This document shows, piece by piece, positions 45,343-56,472 of a stretch of DNA of 64,000 nucleotides. A program made the translations under genes and the position numbers. The stretch lies in assembly GCA_022925895.1 (NCBI GenBank), contig JAKSYS010000067.1, positions 1-64,000 on the forward strand. The letters run 5' to 3'. The notes under the pieces were generated by a model that was not told the origin of the DNA, made no database searches, and was given only the letters and a program-made list of their open reading frames with translations. Numbering within the stretch: position 1 is the first letter of the stretch; the number at the start of each line of letters is the position of its first letter. Origin of the DNA: Fragilaria crotonensis (lineage: Eukaryota > Bacillariophyta > Fragilariophyceae > Fragilariales > Fragilariaceae).

Positions 45343-47877
45343 TCAACTCCAGGGAAGAGCAAGTAAATCACGGTGAGTTCTGGTGTCCCATTCAATTTTG
45401 TACTGAATTTGTTTACTCGATTTGAATCGATAAACACAGCCAAATGTTGCTTGTCCGGTGCTCTGAAAGATTCCATTCCTTGTTGTTTCATCATCATGGT
45501 GGCTGTCGGGTACATCAGCATCACCATCTGGTTGCTCCCATATGCGCGTGTGTATGGTGTCGATCATGAAGGAGTACATTAAACGTTGGGCTGCCTGAAG
45601 TTCATATGCAGAACCCTCAATTCGCTTCTGTGCCCGTCTCCCAGGGTGCTTTGCAGCAGGAATTAGAAGTGATTCTGGACGCTGTGCACAAAAGTTCACT
45701 GGAGAGCCAAACCGAGACATATCATCCACAATGTGTAACAACTCATGGAATTTCGGAAACTTCCATGCATCCTCGGCATTGCTTTTCTGTCCTTCCTTCC
45801 TTATGATGGTTCCCTTTTTCTTACCCTTTTTCTTGTCATCCTCCTTTCCCTCAACTTTCAAGGGAATGGACTGTTTGCACATATCCATGAAATTGCGAAT
45901 GGAATCCTGATGTTTCTTCATTTCATTTGCAACATGTGCTGGATTTGTAGTCTCCCAGTAATGACTCTGGTTTAGCCAAGCATCGAAACAAAGGAGAGAT
46001 TCAAGTACTTCAAGGACCTCAGGAACCTTCTTAGTTGTTCTTTTCTCAAGACATGTTTGGATCATTTGCCATCCTGCTTCATATTGGAAGAGGATGACAA
46101 ACAAAAAAACGAGGCCAACGCGTTCTGATGCAGTTATCTTTGTCAAATTTGTTACCCCATTGCTGAAATCTGTTGATGGATACTCCTTTCGGTAGGTTTG
46201 GCGATGAGACTTGTGAAATGCTATTGCAAGGTCATCAAAGGCAGCCTTCTTGGATGCTGGAAGACTGTCCAATATAAGTTTTGTTACTTTCTCGATGACA
46301 CCTTTCCGAAATGCATGCATTGTCTCCACAGGAGTGGCCCCAAAGATTCCACGCTCAGGGTCAGCAAAGGCAATGTGTTCAAATGCATTTTCAAGTTTAT
46401 GTTGAGACCATCGTTTCCTGAGATCATCATCATTACTCCTGGCAATGAAACCCATATCCGAGGCTACCAGGTATTTGCAATGGACATCACAGTTCTTCAG
46501 ATCATCATAATTGACATCACAGCACCGATGAGGGCGTTGGATTCCACTGGTGTGAACACCATACCGACCACACAGCATATCTCCTTCTTGCATATCTTGA
46601 ATGATGAACAACACACATGTGACAATGTCGACACAGATTCTACCCTTTGGACCAATTGGCAAATGAACACCACACAGTTGTGGTGAACATTTCCGAAAGG
46701 TCTCCAATACAGCATCCAGCTCCTTATGATAGATACGAATGGCATCGCCCATACGAAGTGTCTGCTTCTGAGCTGATGAGGACTTCCTCTTTGGGAGAAA
46801 GCCATGATAGCCCCATGCCTTGATACTCCTTCTGAATTTTTCTGTAAAAATGGCTGGAGTGAACATGTAGGGTTTAAGTGAAAAGCGATCATTCCCTGTT
46901 ACAGAGGTACGATCAATCCATTGGATGATTGGAACAAACAATTGCTTCTGAGGATCTGTGATTAATCGATCATACGCCTTGCGATAGACACTCCCGGACA
47001 GTGCCTCACCCAAAACATTGCTGCCTTTCAATTTGTGGTAGGGCTTCAGGGGATCATTGATATCGATGGCAAGGTTTTCTGCAGTCATAATGCTTGGATT
47101 TTGCAGCAAACTTAGCAACTGTGAAGCGAAGTCAAAACAAATCACATCTGATGGAGAGCCATGATGTACATCCACTCTTCGTACAAAGGGAAGCAGTCTT
47201 TTCCCATTACGAACTGAGTTGATCAGGGCATCAACATTTTGGCACGCGAGAGTCCACCCACTGGGTTGTAAGAATAATTATCAGCAGATGCAGAGCGTGC
47301 CCACTCAGGACTTGACCAAAAGTGTAGTCGGGTGCATTGGCATGGTCCAGGATTTTGAGGAGAGAAACAGTCCACTTCTGATCGGTAGTATACATGAAGT
47401 TTGAACGAAATGATGGGGCTTCCACATCTTCATCAAGTGCAGAATTCGTACAGGTAAGAATGTTTGGGTCATCACTTAACATGGACAAATCATCACTTTT
47501 GTTGCAGTCCTCGATGTCCTCACAAGAAGTGCTTTCAACTTCCACACCATTGCCAGCCGGAAACTGCAGAAGGTTGTCTGTGCCATCAAAATCCATGTGG
47601 GGATCATTCACCATATGTCGCCTTAAAGGGCAGGCCTCTTGTTACTTGTGCATGTGATATTCCCATCCTCATGAAGACGGCGACGGTGTGAAGCAGAAGC
47701 CCCATGTGTTGCTGCATGGTGTGATTTCTTCACAATGAAATTATAACACCCGATGTTTCTATCAATATGCTGTGTATATGCTGCTTGATTGGAAAAGGGT
47801 TTCTTGTTGAAATTCAGGCAGAAGGGGTTTTGACAGAAGAGCAGGGGTGCCTTTGAGGAAGCAGACGAGGACAACAT
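45343..47877 (-). CDS. transposase-like protein with N-terminal zinc finger (CMC/Plavaka-like, tentative)
   Basis: Starts at MLSSSASSKAP (47877). A zinc finger follows (CQNPFCLNFN..QAAYTQHIDRNIGC, Cys-x4-Cys and His-x5-Cys), then an acidic region and, after frame changes near 47620, 47306 and 47238, an intact 610-residue stretch (47175-45343). That stretch has PIIQWIDRTSVTGNDRFSLKP (Asp in the place of the first catalytic residue of cut-and-paste transposases), PHRCCDVNYDDL, GATPVETMHAFRKG, and near the end KFHELLHIVDDMSRFGSP and the RPESL..AAKHPGRRAQK block, the His/Glu-rich pattern of Plavaka and related CMC transposases. Its place between inverted repeats supports the role. The catalytic triad is not proven here. 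The frame changes are single missing bases and leave the possibility of an active copy. Confidence 0.6.
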
Positions 47878-48232
47878 TTTGAAGAGAAGGTTTTGAAGAA
47901 AGGGTTTTGAAGAGGACGAGTGAAGTGAAAATGAGGTGTTGAAATTGACAGGACACAGATTCACTAAACAGAAGTTCGGAAAGCGTGCATTCAAATTGTA
48001 CATTTACTTTCGGTACATTTTTGGTGTATGTAAAGAATGAAGGGGTGTGGTATGAATTCAAAATTTGAAAACCCTGCATGAATGTGTAGAACCTACATAC
48101 CAACTCGGTACTTGGTATGAAATTCAAATGGTGGCAAAAAAGACTATCCCACAAACAGGATTTTCAGTGTTCAAAATTTGGCGCACAATCGGAAAGTTTT
48201 TCACACAACAAGGAAGCACCACAAATACAACC
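47878..48232. promoter_or_regulatory. divergent promoter gap inside the element
   Basis: A 355-bp gap between the transposase gene (minus) and the third element gene (plus). A minus-strand frame runs upstream of the chosen transposase start to 48003 and beyond, so the 5' end may lie further upstream. No TATA box is assigned. Confidence 0.35.
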
Positions 48233-49735
48233 ATGGCATCAATGGCACACCAAACAGCAGCAGGCATGACTGCCTTAAAGCCCAGCTCTAGGAAACAAAG
48301 GAGAGACTTCATAAGAGGCGTGAACGAGTGACCACAGATCCCAATGATCTGATTCAAAGTGACAACGAGGAGGAGGAGGAGGAAGAAGTGCCACGGAAAA
48401 TGGATGCAAAACTAGGACAGAAGCATGCATACGAAATCCACCATCCCTACCTTCAACTATTAAAGTCGGGAAATCAAGTGACAGCCAACTAACATCATCG
48501 GTTCCAGGGCTAAGCAGCATAGTGGACATGAGCATGACGGAAAATACAGAAGAGAATCAAATCAGTGTGATCAAGACTTGCATCAAAAACACGTGTTCTC
48601 TATTTGGAAGTTCTATCAAAAGACTATCATTCTCATTTCAGTGAAGATGAGAAAACACTTTGTGGCTTTATCATGAAGCACACAAACATTCGAGGAACCG
48701 AAAACTGGTGGCTTGGGATGCGGAGAATAGTTGTAAAACACACACTGATCTTCGAACAATGCAATAAAAACATGCAAACGAAATTCAAAGGTGAGGAATT
48801 GAAGTGAGTGTACTTTGCCAAAGCCCGAGCATACTCACACTCACTTGCATTCAACATCAAACACCTTGCATCCAGAGGATTCACTTCCAATTTAGGAACG
48901 TATGAACACAGCCTATACAGTGGAAGCGAGGAAGAAACCAGTTACCTCCTCAAGATGAGGGATAATATCTGCTACTATGCCCAAATCATAGACACCTATG
49001 CCCCATGCATTGTCGGCAGCAGCAAGTGGAATAACACTATCAACATGGAGAACCACTGTGCAACAACTGACAGAAAAGTATGGAGCAAGAAAATCCTGTC
49101 CATAAGTGATGAAGCATTCATTTTGCTGTGCCTGATCAACTATGGGAAGAGGTGGTTCGCGGAATTAGTTAAGACAGAGAAAATGGTAAGTTTATCCGAA
49201 TGGTTTGTCACAGAACAAACAACAAGAAACTGACTTGTTTTGTTATCACTTGTTGGAAACAGCGAATTGGTACATGGACTGATGAGGACAACAACAACCT
49301 ACCCGTAAGTTACACTATGATACTAAATGAAATGAAAAAACCACATCCTAACTTCTGACCAATCTTTGCAATACCATGTTCGGCAGCCACCACTTTACAC
49401 ATTCTCCAGGAACAAGGGTGCTCATGATAATGGGGGAGGCTGTGGTTGGTCACAGGTGGGAATGAGGAAATACGATGAATTATACATGGCCATCAAGAAT
49501 GATAGAAAGAAATCAACCACCCCAACATTCAACCAGGAACTACTTAAAATGTTTCTGTCCAGAAGGAAAAAGGAGTCTGGCCGGGGTCAGGAAACAATTT
49601 GATGACAAGGGTAAGAAACGCCCACACAAGTGCATTGATGTATTTGACGAGGACTCTGATGAGGAGGATGATAACTACTCCAGTCATCTTGCTCCTGAAC
49701 TTGTCTACAGTGAATTGAAAGTGGAGGCAGTTTAG
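48233..49735 (+). CDS. accessory element gene of unknown function (frame-broken, spliced)
   Basis: Starts at ATG 48233 in a good context. After a short basic N-terminus one frame continues with ERLHKRRERVTTDPNDLI and a seven-Glu run, then VPRKMDAKLGQKHAYEIHHPYLQLLKSG. A later frame (48604-49190) gives HFSEDEKTLCGFIMKH and then the best conserved part, SDEAFILLCLINYGKRWFAEL. Two introns are likely (GTAAGT after KTEKM near 49188; GTAAGT after NNLP near 49303), with exons reading RIGTWTDEDNNNLP and GGGCGWSQVGMRKYDELYMAIKNDR. The end is acidic (DEDSDEEDD) and stops at 49735. I cannot name the family. Its place next to the transposase suggests a partner protein. Confidence 0.5.
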
Positions 49736-49919
49736 AATAGATCAGACACTTAGTAATGAATAGTAGAATGGTTCATCAAAGCCACACGAATAGGCACAAT
49801 TAAAACTAATCTCCAACAAAAGTTAAAATGAGCGACAATAACATCTATTATATGAACAATGTCAGCTCAGAACTACTGAGGTGATTACTTCATACACACT
49901 ACACAGCAAACTTCTTCTT

Positions 49920-50160
49920 TTCGAATATCTAATTCAGGAATTGAAATTCATGATCACAAATGAAGAAGTGGTATAGTTCATATATTTAGAGTCCAAGAGT
50001 TCAGGAATCCCACCCGAGTGTTAGTAAAAATGAGTCAGTGAAATTCAGGAATTGAAATTTTGGAGCTCAGGAATGCAAAGTATGAGCTCCTATGCAAGAG
50101 ATGAAAAAGTTCAGGAAACATAAATTTCAGAGTTCAGGAATACGAGGAAACCCGCTTCAT
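49920..50160. repeat. right subterminal TTCAGGA-word cluster
   Basis: TTCAGGAATT, TTCAGGAATC, CTCAGGAATG and TTCAGGAAAC recur about six times in 200 bp, mirroring the left end. Confidence 0.6.
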
Positions 50161-50191
50161 ACACATGATGTACAAGCTCTTTAGTCCTAAG

Positions 50192-50216
50192 TTTTTACCT
50201 ATATTTTAGGTAAAAA
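50192..50216. repeat. 10-bp inverted repeat near the right end
   Basis: TTTTTACCTA and TAGGTAAAAA flank a 5-bp loop just inside the right inverted repeats. Confidence 0.6.
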
Positions 50217-50272
50217 TTATGAACAAAAAATTCTCATATCAAAGATAATTGGTTTTTCATATCCAAGAGCCG

Positions 50273-50296
50273 ACTTGGTTTTGGCACCCTTAGATG
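50273..50296 (-). repeat. right terminal inverted repeat of the 11.9-kb element
   Basis: Reverse complement of the left end (38422-38445) except at one base. Confidence 0.8.
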
Positions 50297-53200
50297 TGGT
50301 TAGTTGTTCAGTCATGCTCCTCATATACATCACGAACAATTTGGTTTAGTACTAGTAATTCCTAATGGTACAAATGCCGAACATGGTGCTGAGAGCAATG
50401 TTGACTTGGACCTGCCTCAAACTGCCTTTCCGGGAGGAGTCTTGTCCTGGTTGATCTTCTAAAAAGCTGCAAGCACCTATGAAAACTCATATTCAGAGGT
50501 ATTGAAATGTGCCGTCCGTTCTCAACTATCAGGTTATGATTGCAGTCCCTGATTCCCATCCAGAAAGATTATTATCTCCCGTTTTCTAAAACAACAATCA
50601 AGGTTATCTATTTTGATGCAGAAGCTGTCTTTCTATCTCTTTTGACATGCCCCAAGTTGAATGTTGATGATCATTAAATCTTCCATGACGCCAACAATCC
50701 TCAATGCTATCCCGTTGCAAGCCTCTTGGCGACATGGTTGGGGACATAAACACCGGATGATTGCATCTGAAAACATATGACAAGTTGGTGAAGAATGCCA
50801 AGAACATGTGTCTTGCATGCATACTTGCCATTGATAAGACAACAGCATGTGACACAGGTGGTTCTGGTGGTTGTCTGCTTACAGTTGAACCTATCATGAT
50901 TTCATATGGCCTCAGCCATGAACCACCCCATCAGAAAGCTACCTAATGCCAAGTGTGGTGTCCTTGGGTTTGGTTTATCTGCACAGAGATCAATTCCCAC
51001 CACAAACCAGGGCCTCCCTCTGCCAAAACACCACTTTCAGGTGCTAACTACAACTCCCCCCCCCTCGCTCTGCCCCACCATTCTGGAGGCAGTAATGATG
51101 ACGTGTGAGTGAGTGGTACCATCTATAGATTGAATTAATTCTTCAAGAGTCAGGATTTTCTTGAACTTCAGGAAGAGGGTCTCCCGTGGCAACTCCAATA
51201 TCAAGGTCAGCCTGCCTCTCAATATTGTATTCTGTTTATGCATTCCTTTTATTGTTAATCAGCTTAACAAGTCTTGGACTGCAGGTGTCAAGCAACTTTG
51301 TTGTTATTAGTGGATGCCCTGCCATGATGCCAAGCTACTCAAAGTCCCAAGACTACTGTCGTAAGCTATCCCCTGCCATCATAAACAGAATCCGGAAAGG
51401 AACTGATCAATGTTTGGACAATCTTAAAGAGTGTCTACTAAGCAGTTCTTAAAAAAACTGCTTTAAACAACGCCTTATACTAAGTAGGTTTTTCACAACA
51501 CCGAGGTATATTTGGTGCCTGTCCAGGTGAGATGCTTCACCTTCTTGTGCTAGTACTTGGATTGTTCAAAATAATTTCAAGTCTTTCTTCAAAAATGCTG
51601 GTAAAGGCAGGATTGCTGTCAACGATGACAATGCCCCTTGTGTTAACATCAGCTTGCGACTGAAATGTCACAGTGACCGTGACCTTCCCCAGATGTTATT
51701 CTGCAAAGGTTTCTCCACTGTTGCTGACCTTCCTGGCCACGAGCATGCTTGCTTGTTGTTTAATTGTTATGCTCATTCTTTCCTTCCATACCAACCATTT
51801 TTCAGAAATCTTTGGAAGTCATTGTCTCAGTCTTACAAAGTAAAGAACAACTTTGGCAACAACAATTTTAGCCTAGACTGGAAGCGTCTAGTCAAGTGCT
51901 GGCTGAAGAAGACCAAGATTTGGCGGTCATCAGTAAAGAATTCAGTCATGGCCGTTTCTTGGTGGATGAGGCATGTTCAGTTTGTTGCACCTTGTCTCTC
52001 CGGTGGGATGCTGAACAACACAATCAAGATGCAAATGGTGTTGCGCATCGCAGAAGCAAGAAGGTGCTGAACTCAATTTTGGTGTTCCCGAGAATGTCAA
52101 TACTGCATGCAAAGAATCATCACACATTCTCATATCAGCAAAAAAGACAGTTAACGCAAAAGCGCCCAAACCAAAGACCTTCACACTTCAAATGGCTTGT
52201 CGGTACGTCAAAATCTTGCAATTCGCTGGGGACATGGAATGATTGATACCAAGCAAATGTATGCAAATGATGCACAGTGACCTCAACAATTCCGCCGGCA
52301 ATCGTGGCAAAGGGCATTTCTATTGAATCTGGACCGACAGCAATTGCATGACACAATGCCGCTGGAAGTGTTGATGTCATGGGAAGACAAAGACTTCTTA
52401 ATCTTCTGTCAACATTGACTATCAGGTTATCACTGCTTGTGTGACATCCTGTTTACTGCACCTTCCAACAGGCGTTGATCCTTGCCAAACTGAGTACACT
52501 GACACCAAAGGCCAATAGTACCATGCCCACCCAAAGTATCAAGATTATCCATGATTTGATCATGCATGGATCAAGTGGCCAAAATACACTGTGCATTTCC
52601 CTGCTGCTAGGATAAGAGCATTCGCACATCCAAAATCCTACCACAGTGTCGTTTCCTGAATCACAACAAGAACTCATAATCAATCATGGCTTGCGTGCCG
52701 TCATCCAGTCTTATGTGATGCTCAAACCCACAAACACAACGGTCAGCTGTTGCATCATCAAGCAAGCACTATCAACTTTCAAGACTTTCACATAGCTGGA
52801 AACTAATCCTCTTCCTCATACATGTGAAGTTCATTGTGGCGCCAACTGTTTCTGTCTCTGACATCAAGTCCGATTGCAAATCGACACAGGATTTCGACAC
52901 CTCACATTCCCACTGTTGTGCTGAAAGATGTGGTCATTGTTCTATTTGATGCAATTGTGTAATTTCAATCTTCCGTATATCACAAGTATATATGTGGTCT
53001 AGTTCTTAACGAAGGTTTTGGTGCACACTGAACACTTTTCACATCGGACTATCATAGGTGCGAATAGAATGTGAAGCATACAACTCAGAACTCCCGTTAG
53101 GCATAGTACTGACAGTATCAGATGTACTTAGAAGATCGTACAAGGCAGTGTACTTTATATCACAATTCACAATAACGATGTTGTTTGAGAGATCATCGCC

Positions 53201-53309
53201 TCTTATACGATATGATAGCACATAGGTACATGTGCTAAATAGTAAGATGTATGCAAAAGCCACCAAGCCAGATAATGTACCAATTGTTTACTTGACCAAG
53301 TACCGTCGT
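50297..53309. other. degenerate sequence, probably old mobile DNA
   Basis: No intact gene. Several short frames on both strands have protein-like composition: minus 50604-50897 with SIEDCWRHGRFNDHQ; plus 51186-51452; plus 51654-52246 over two frames; plus 52470-52690. None carries a motif I can name. This looks like decayed repeats flanking the 11.9-kb element. Confidence 0.35.
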
Positions 53310-54891
53310 TCAGATCATTTCCACATATTCAGCTCCAGAAGGCGTCCTCTTGGTATCCCCGTCATTCTCTTCCTGGATACTCGTCATCGCCGTCGCCCCC
53401 TCTGCCTTCCTGACCAAAAGAGCCAAGGTCTCAGGCATGCAGAAGAAGTAGAGCAAAGCTGGAACAAGCGACATGAACATTAGTATAAAAAAAGCCTTTT
53501 GATATCCAAGATCTTCAGCAAGAGCTTCGCCAAGATATCCAGAAATGGTGCCTCCAATTGACATAGCAGCACTAGTCAATCCGAGTGTAAGACTGAAACG
53601 CCCAGTTCCTCCACTGATATCGCTCGTTACCAAGATATACATTGTCCCGAAAACCCCGGCTCCAACACCATCCAAAATCTGTGTGGAAAGGATCAATACC
53701 TGCAGAAAAGGTGACGCTTCGCCGTTGCCTCTCATTTGAAGAAGGAGGTAGAGAATAAAGCATCTTACAGGGACTGAGAAAAGACCGACCAAGAAGATAG
53801 TCTTTCTTCCATACTTTCCAGAGTACGTTCCGCAAATCTTTGCGCTCATTACCATAAAGATTTGGGCAACAATGATGCAGAGTCCGCTTAAAAGAATGCC
53901 ACTTCGTCCGTTTCCAATTGCAAGGCTTTGCATAACCAGGGGAAGCACAGTACCATTGGAGGTGTGGAAAAGAAACACAATCAACACAAAAGTCAGCAAT
54001 GTTGGATCACGCAAAACTCGAAGTGGGGTGTCTGCTTTCAGACCATCGGTGCTACTGGCGTCGCCGCCAAAACCCAGAATAAAACTTGGATTTGTCTGGA
54101 TGTCTGCCTTTGTGATTTTCCCGGGAGTTGCGTAAGCAGGTGAATCACTGGATTTGTCTGTGGAAGTTTCCAGCGTGAGACCACGAGCAGCTGCGTGGTC
54201 AATGTCTTCAGGTCGGATCTTCTGCAGAAACCACAGGACTCCAATACACGCTAGGGGGCTGACAATAAAGAGGATCCCGATCGAGGGATACATCGCATAG
54301 GCAATCAAGGATCCACTCAGGACCATAATGGCAGTTCCGAGATGATTCATCATTTCATTGGAGCTGACCTGCTCCGTCATGCCAACAGCTCCGACAATAC
54401 CCTGGGAGATGCTATTCAAGCCAGGAGGAATAAGGGCTGTGACGGCGCCCTGCAGGAACTTCACAAAAATCATCAAACCAAGATTACCTCCCTCGTCTTG
54501 CGCAAAAAGTGCGGTGAAGACGGTGAGCGAGGTGGTAGCCAAAGCAGCCAGTGACAGCCAAAGGATCTTGCGGTCGCTATAATCCATCAAATAGCCGCTG
54601 GGAGTCTGGAAGAGGAACTGGGAAAGGCCAAAAACAAAGAACAACATACCAACTTGCTTTTCAGAGTAGTTCTTGGATACCATCAAGAATGCGCTTTGCA
54701 TGTTGATCTAGACAATGAATTGCGCATTAGAGAATGCAATCGCAATTACAAGTATGCGGACGAAAGCGGATGTGACATACCATAGTCAATCCATCTCTTA
54801 GTTCTCCGAGAAACAAAGCAGCCCATCTCAAGGATCCAGTTGCTCTTCCCTTCTTCCCATCACTGGTTTCGGCAAACGCGTCGTTGAGCAT
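53310..54891 (-). CDS. major facilitator superfamily transporter, two exons
   Basis: Exon 1 is 54891-54781 and exon 2 54707-53310; the junction reads GLTM/INMQSAFLMVSKNY in phase, giving about 500 residues. The protein has the usual two six-helix halves. The first starts MLFFVFGLSQFLFQTPSGYLMDYSDRK, with the MFS loop 2-3 motif (G-x-x-x-D-x-x-x-R/K). A large hydrophilic loop follows (PEDIDHAAARG ... ILGFGGD), then the second half (TLLTFVLIVFLFHTSNG, TYSGKYGRKTIFLVGLFSV with a second loop motif, VLILSTQILDGVGAGVFG). The C-terminus is acidic and cytosolic. Substrate cannot be read. Intact. The short first exon gives a hydrophilic N-terminus without a signal peptide, so a plasma-membrane or internal-membrane site is likely. 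Confidence 0.88.
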
Positions 54892-55418
54892 GATCTCCCT
54901 TTACAGCTCTTTGTTATTATTAACAACCTGCGCGTTTGAGACTCGGTGACGAGATGATCTGTTCTACTAGCACTTCAGCTTTCGCATTTTTCCATATCAT
55001 CCTGGAAGAAGACGCTGTATTCAACATGTGCATACTCCTCATTCAACAACGTTTTACATCAGCTTGGTTATCTTCCGTACAACATCACGATGAGGGGTAG
55101 AAATATCCATGGGCTTCCGTTAGATCGATCCGTTGGATTGATTCTTCGACATACATATCATAAGAATAAAAATCATTGTTTTCCTTCTCATCCACAGCAT
55201 AGCTTTAGAAACTATAAAGTAGTAGAGTACAATACTAATACTATATATTTAGATTCCATACTGAAAAGGCGATGGGCGGGACCAGGGAGCGACGACAAAT
55301 ATTTTTTTGACATACTTTAGCACGGAATCCACGGCCTACGAACTAGCAGCGCATGCGCATGGACTTCATTTCATGTTGAAACTCAATTTGGGCGCGTGAG
55401 CCATCGGAGTATACATAG
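54892..55418. other. gene-free stretch upstream of the MFS gene
   Basis: Probable promoter side of the transporter gene; nothing else supported. Confidence 0.3.
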
Positions 55419-56104
55419 TACCACATAAAAATGGCTTTGGCCCAATAAAATGGCTTTCAACCAATCTCTTGTGAAATTCAATGACCTCTACACAAAAACA
55501 CTCAAATTTTCATTATTTCACACCGTGAGCTATTGTAAAGCTCTCCTTTATGAACAAATAGAGGTATGTTCTGCAGATAGAAAAGCAATATAATTGCTCA
55601 GTTCTCTCAAATACGCATACTGCAGATGAGACGTCAAAACATTGTTGCACGACCATTTTTCACATGTCGAGGATGCCCTCCCAATTTATACAAGCTACAG
55701 TTCTGACTATTTTCATACGTTGGACAGAATTCCACTTGGCGTTTGTTCCACACTGTGTGGTACAAAAAGCTCGTACAAAACCCTGTACCAATACGAATTT
55801 CGATTGACGATTTACTCATCAAACTCTTGTGAAAAATATCAAGAACGGAATATAAAATATTATTTATATATGTATACAAATTTATACACGACTTTGAACC
55901 AGTAAATGAAAAACGAAGACTTGTATATCATCGATAGGCAATTCGGATCTTGCTCCAGTACTTTGATCATTCTTCATTGCTGTTGACAAGCAGATGAAGG
56001 ATCAATGATACAAGAACTGCTTGTTAAACATTTATGTTTCTACGGAGATAAAGTAATTTGAAACTCTTGTGAAACTATTGGTTCCAAGCCATTTTTATGT
56101 GGTA
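55419..56104. mobile_element. 682-bp TA-flanked MITE-like element
   Basis: Ends are inverted: CCACATAAAAATGGCTT at 55421-55437 and its exact reverse complement at 56086-56102. Further inward the two ends share CAACCAAT/AACCAATA and a CTTGTGAAA-type stretch at lower identity. TA flanks both ends (55419-55420 and 56103-56104). The left end holds a partial internal duplication of AAAATGGCTTT. The interior is AT-rich and has no transposase motif. Confidence 0.75.
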
Positions 56105-56189
56105 TGTAGGCTGTAGGCTCATAGATATGCATACTGTAGTGTCATAGGTCATAGTGTCATAGACGATAGGACTCTCATTGTAAAGCGAA

Positions 56190-56400
56190 CTCCGAGTACG
56201 CGGCATACCAGTATTGCAGCATGCTACTGGTACTAGCTAGTGGTATGTTCATACGAGTACTACCGTATTGTCCGGAAAATACCACCCAGTACTTCATACG
56301 GAGGACGAGGAGGACATTTCGAATTCTACTTTCTCTATGGTGCGGAGTATGCATACGTACAGTACGGAGTACGGAGTAAACATACCCCAGTATGGAAAGG
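56190..56400. repeat. GTAC-word island
   Basis: Dense GAGTACT, CGGAGTAC and TACCGTA words downstream of the CDP-DAG synthase gene. Confidence 0.5.
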
Positions 56401-56472
56401 CTGGTGCTGGATTTCAGCAACACGCGCTATGCAAAACCGACGAAGGGTAACTTGCGGGTTGCGGGTGCGACT

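Larger units (their letters stand above)
38422..50296. mobile_element. 11.9-kb TIR-bounded element with transposase-like and two accessory genes
   Basis: The ends are a 24-bp inverted repeat with one mismatch (left 38422-38445 starting CATCTAAGGGTGCC; right 50273-50296). A second inner inverted block matches at 16 of 18 bases (38453-38470 and 50225-50242). Both subterminal regions are crowded with TTCAGGA words. The unit encodes a minus-strand transposase-like protein (47877-45343), a convergent plus-strand gene with GNAT-like and peptidase modules (40614-44932) and a divergent plus-strand accessory gene (48233-49735). It also carries a 93-bp tandem array. The target-site duplication is not clear; only TG is shared directly outside. 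Family placement is tentative, CMC/Plavaka-like by protein pattern. Confidence 0.7.

Noticed and set aside
50604-52690. possible transposase or helicase remnants right of the element
   Set aside because: Short frames on both strands have protein-like stretches, but no catalytic motif could be identified, so no call was made.
53310-54891. MFS transporter as cargo of the 11.9-kb element
   Set aside because: It lies 3 kb outside the right inverted repeat and has the look of an ordinary intron-bearing host gene.
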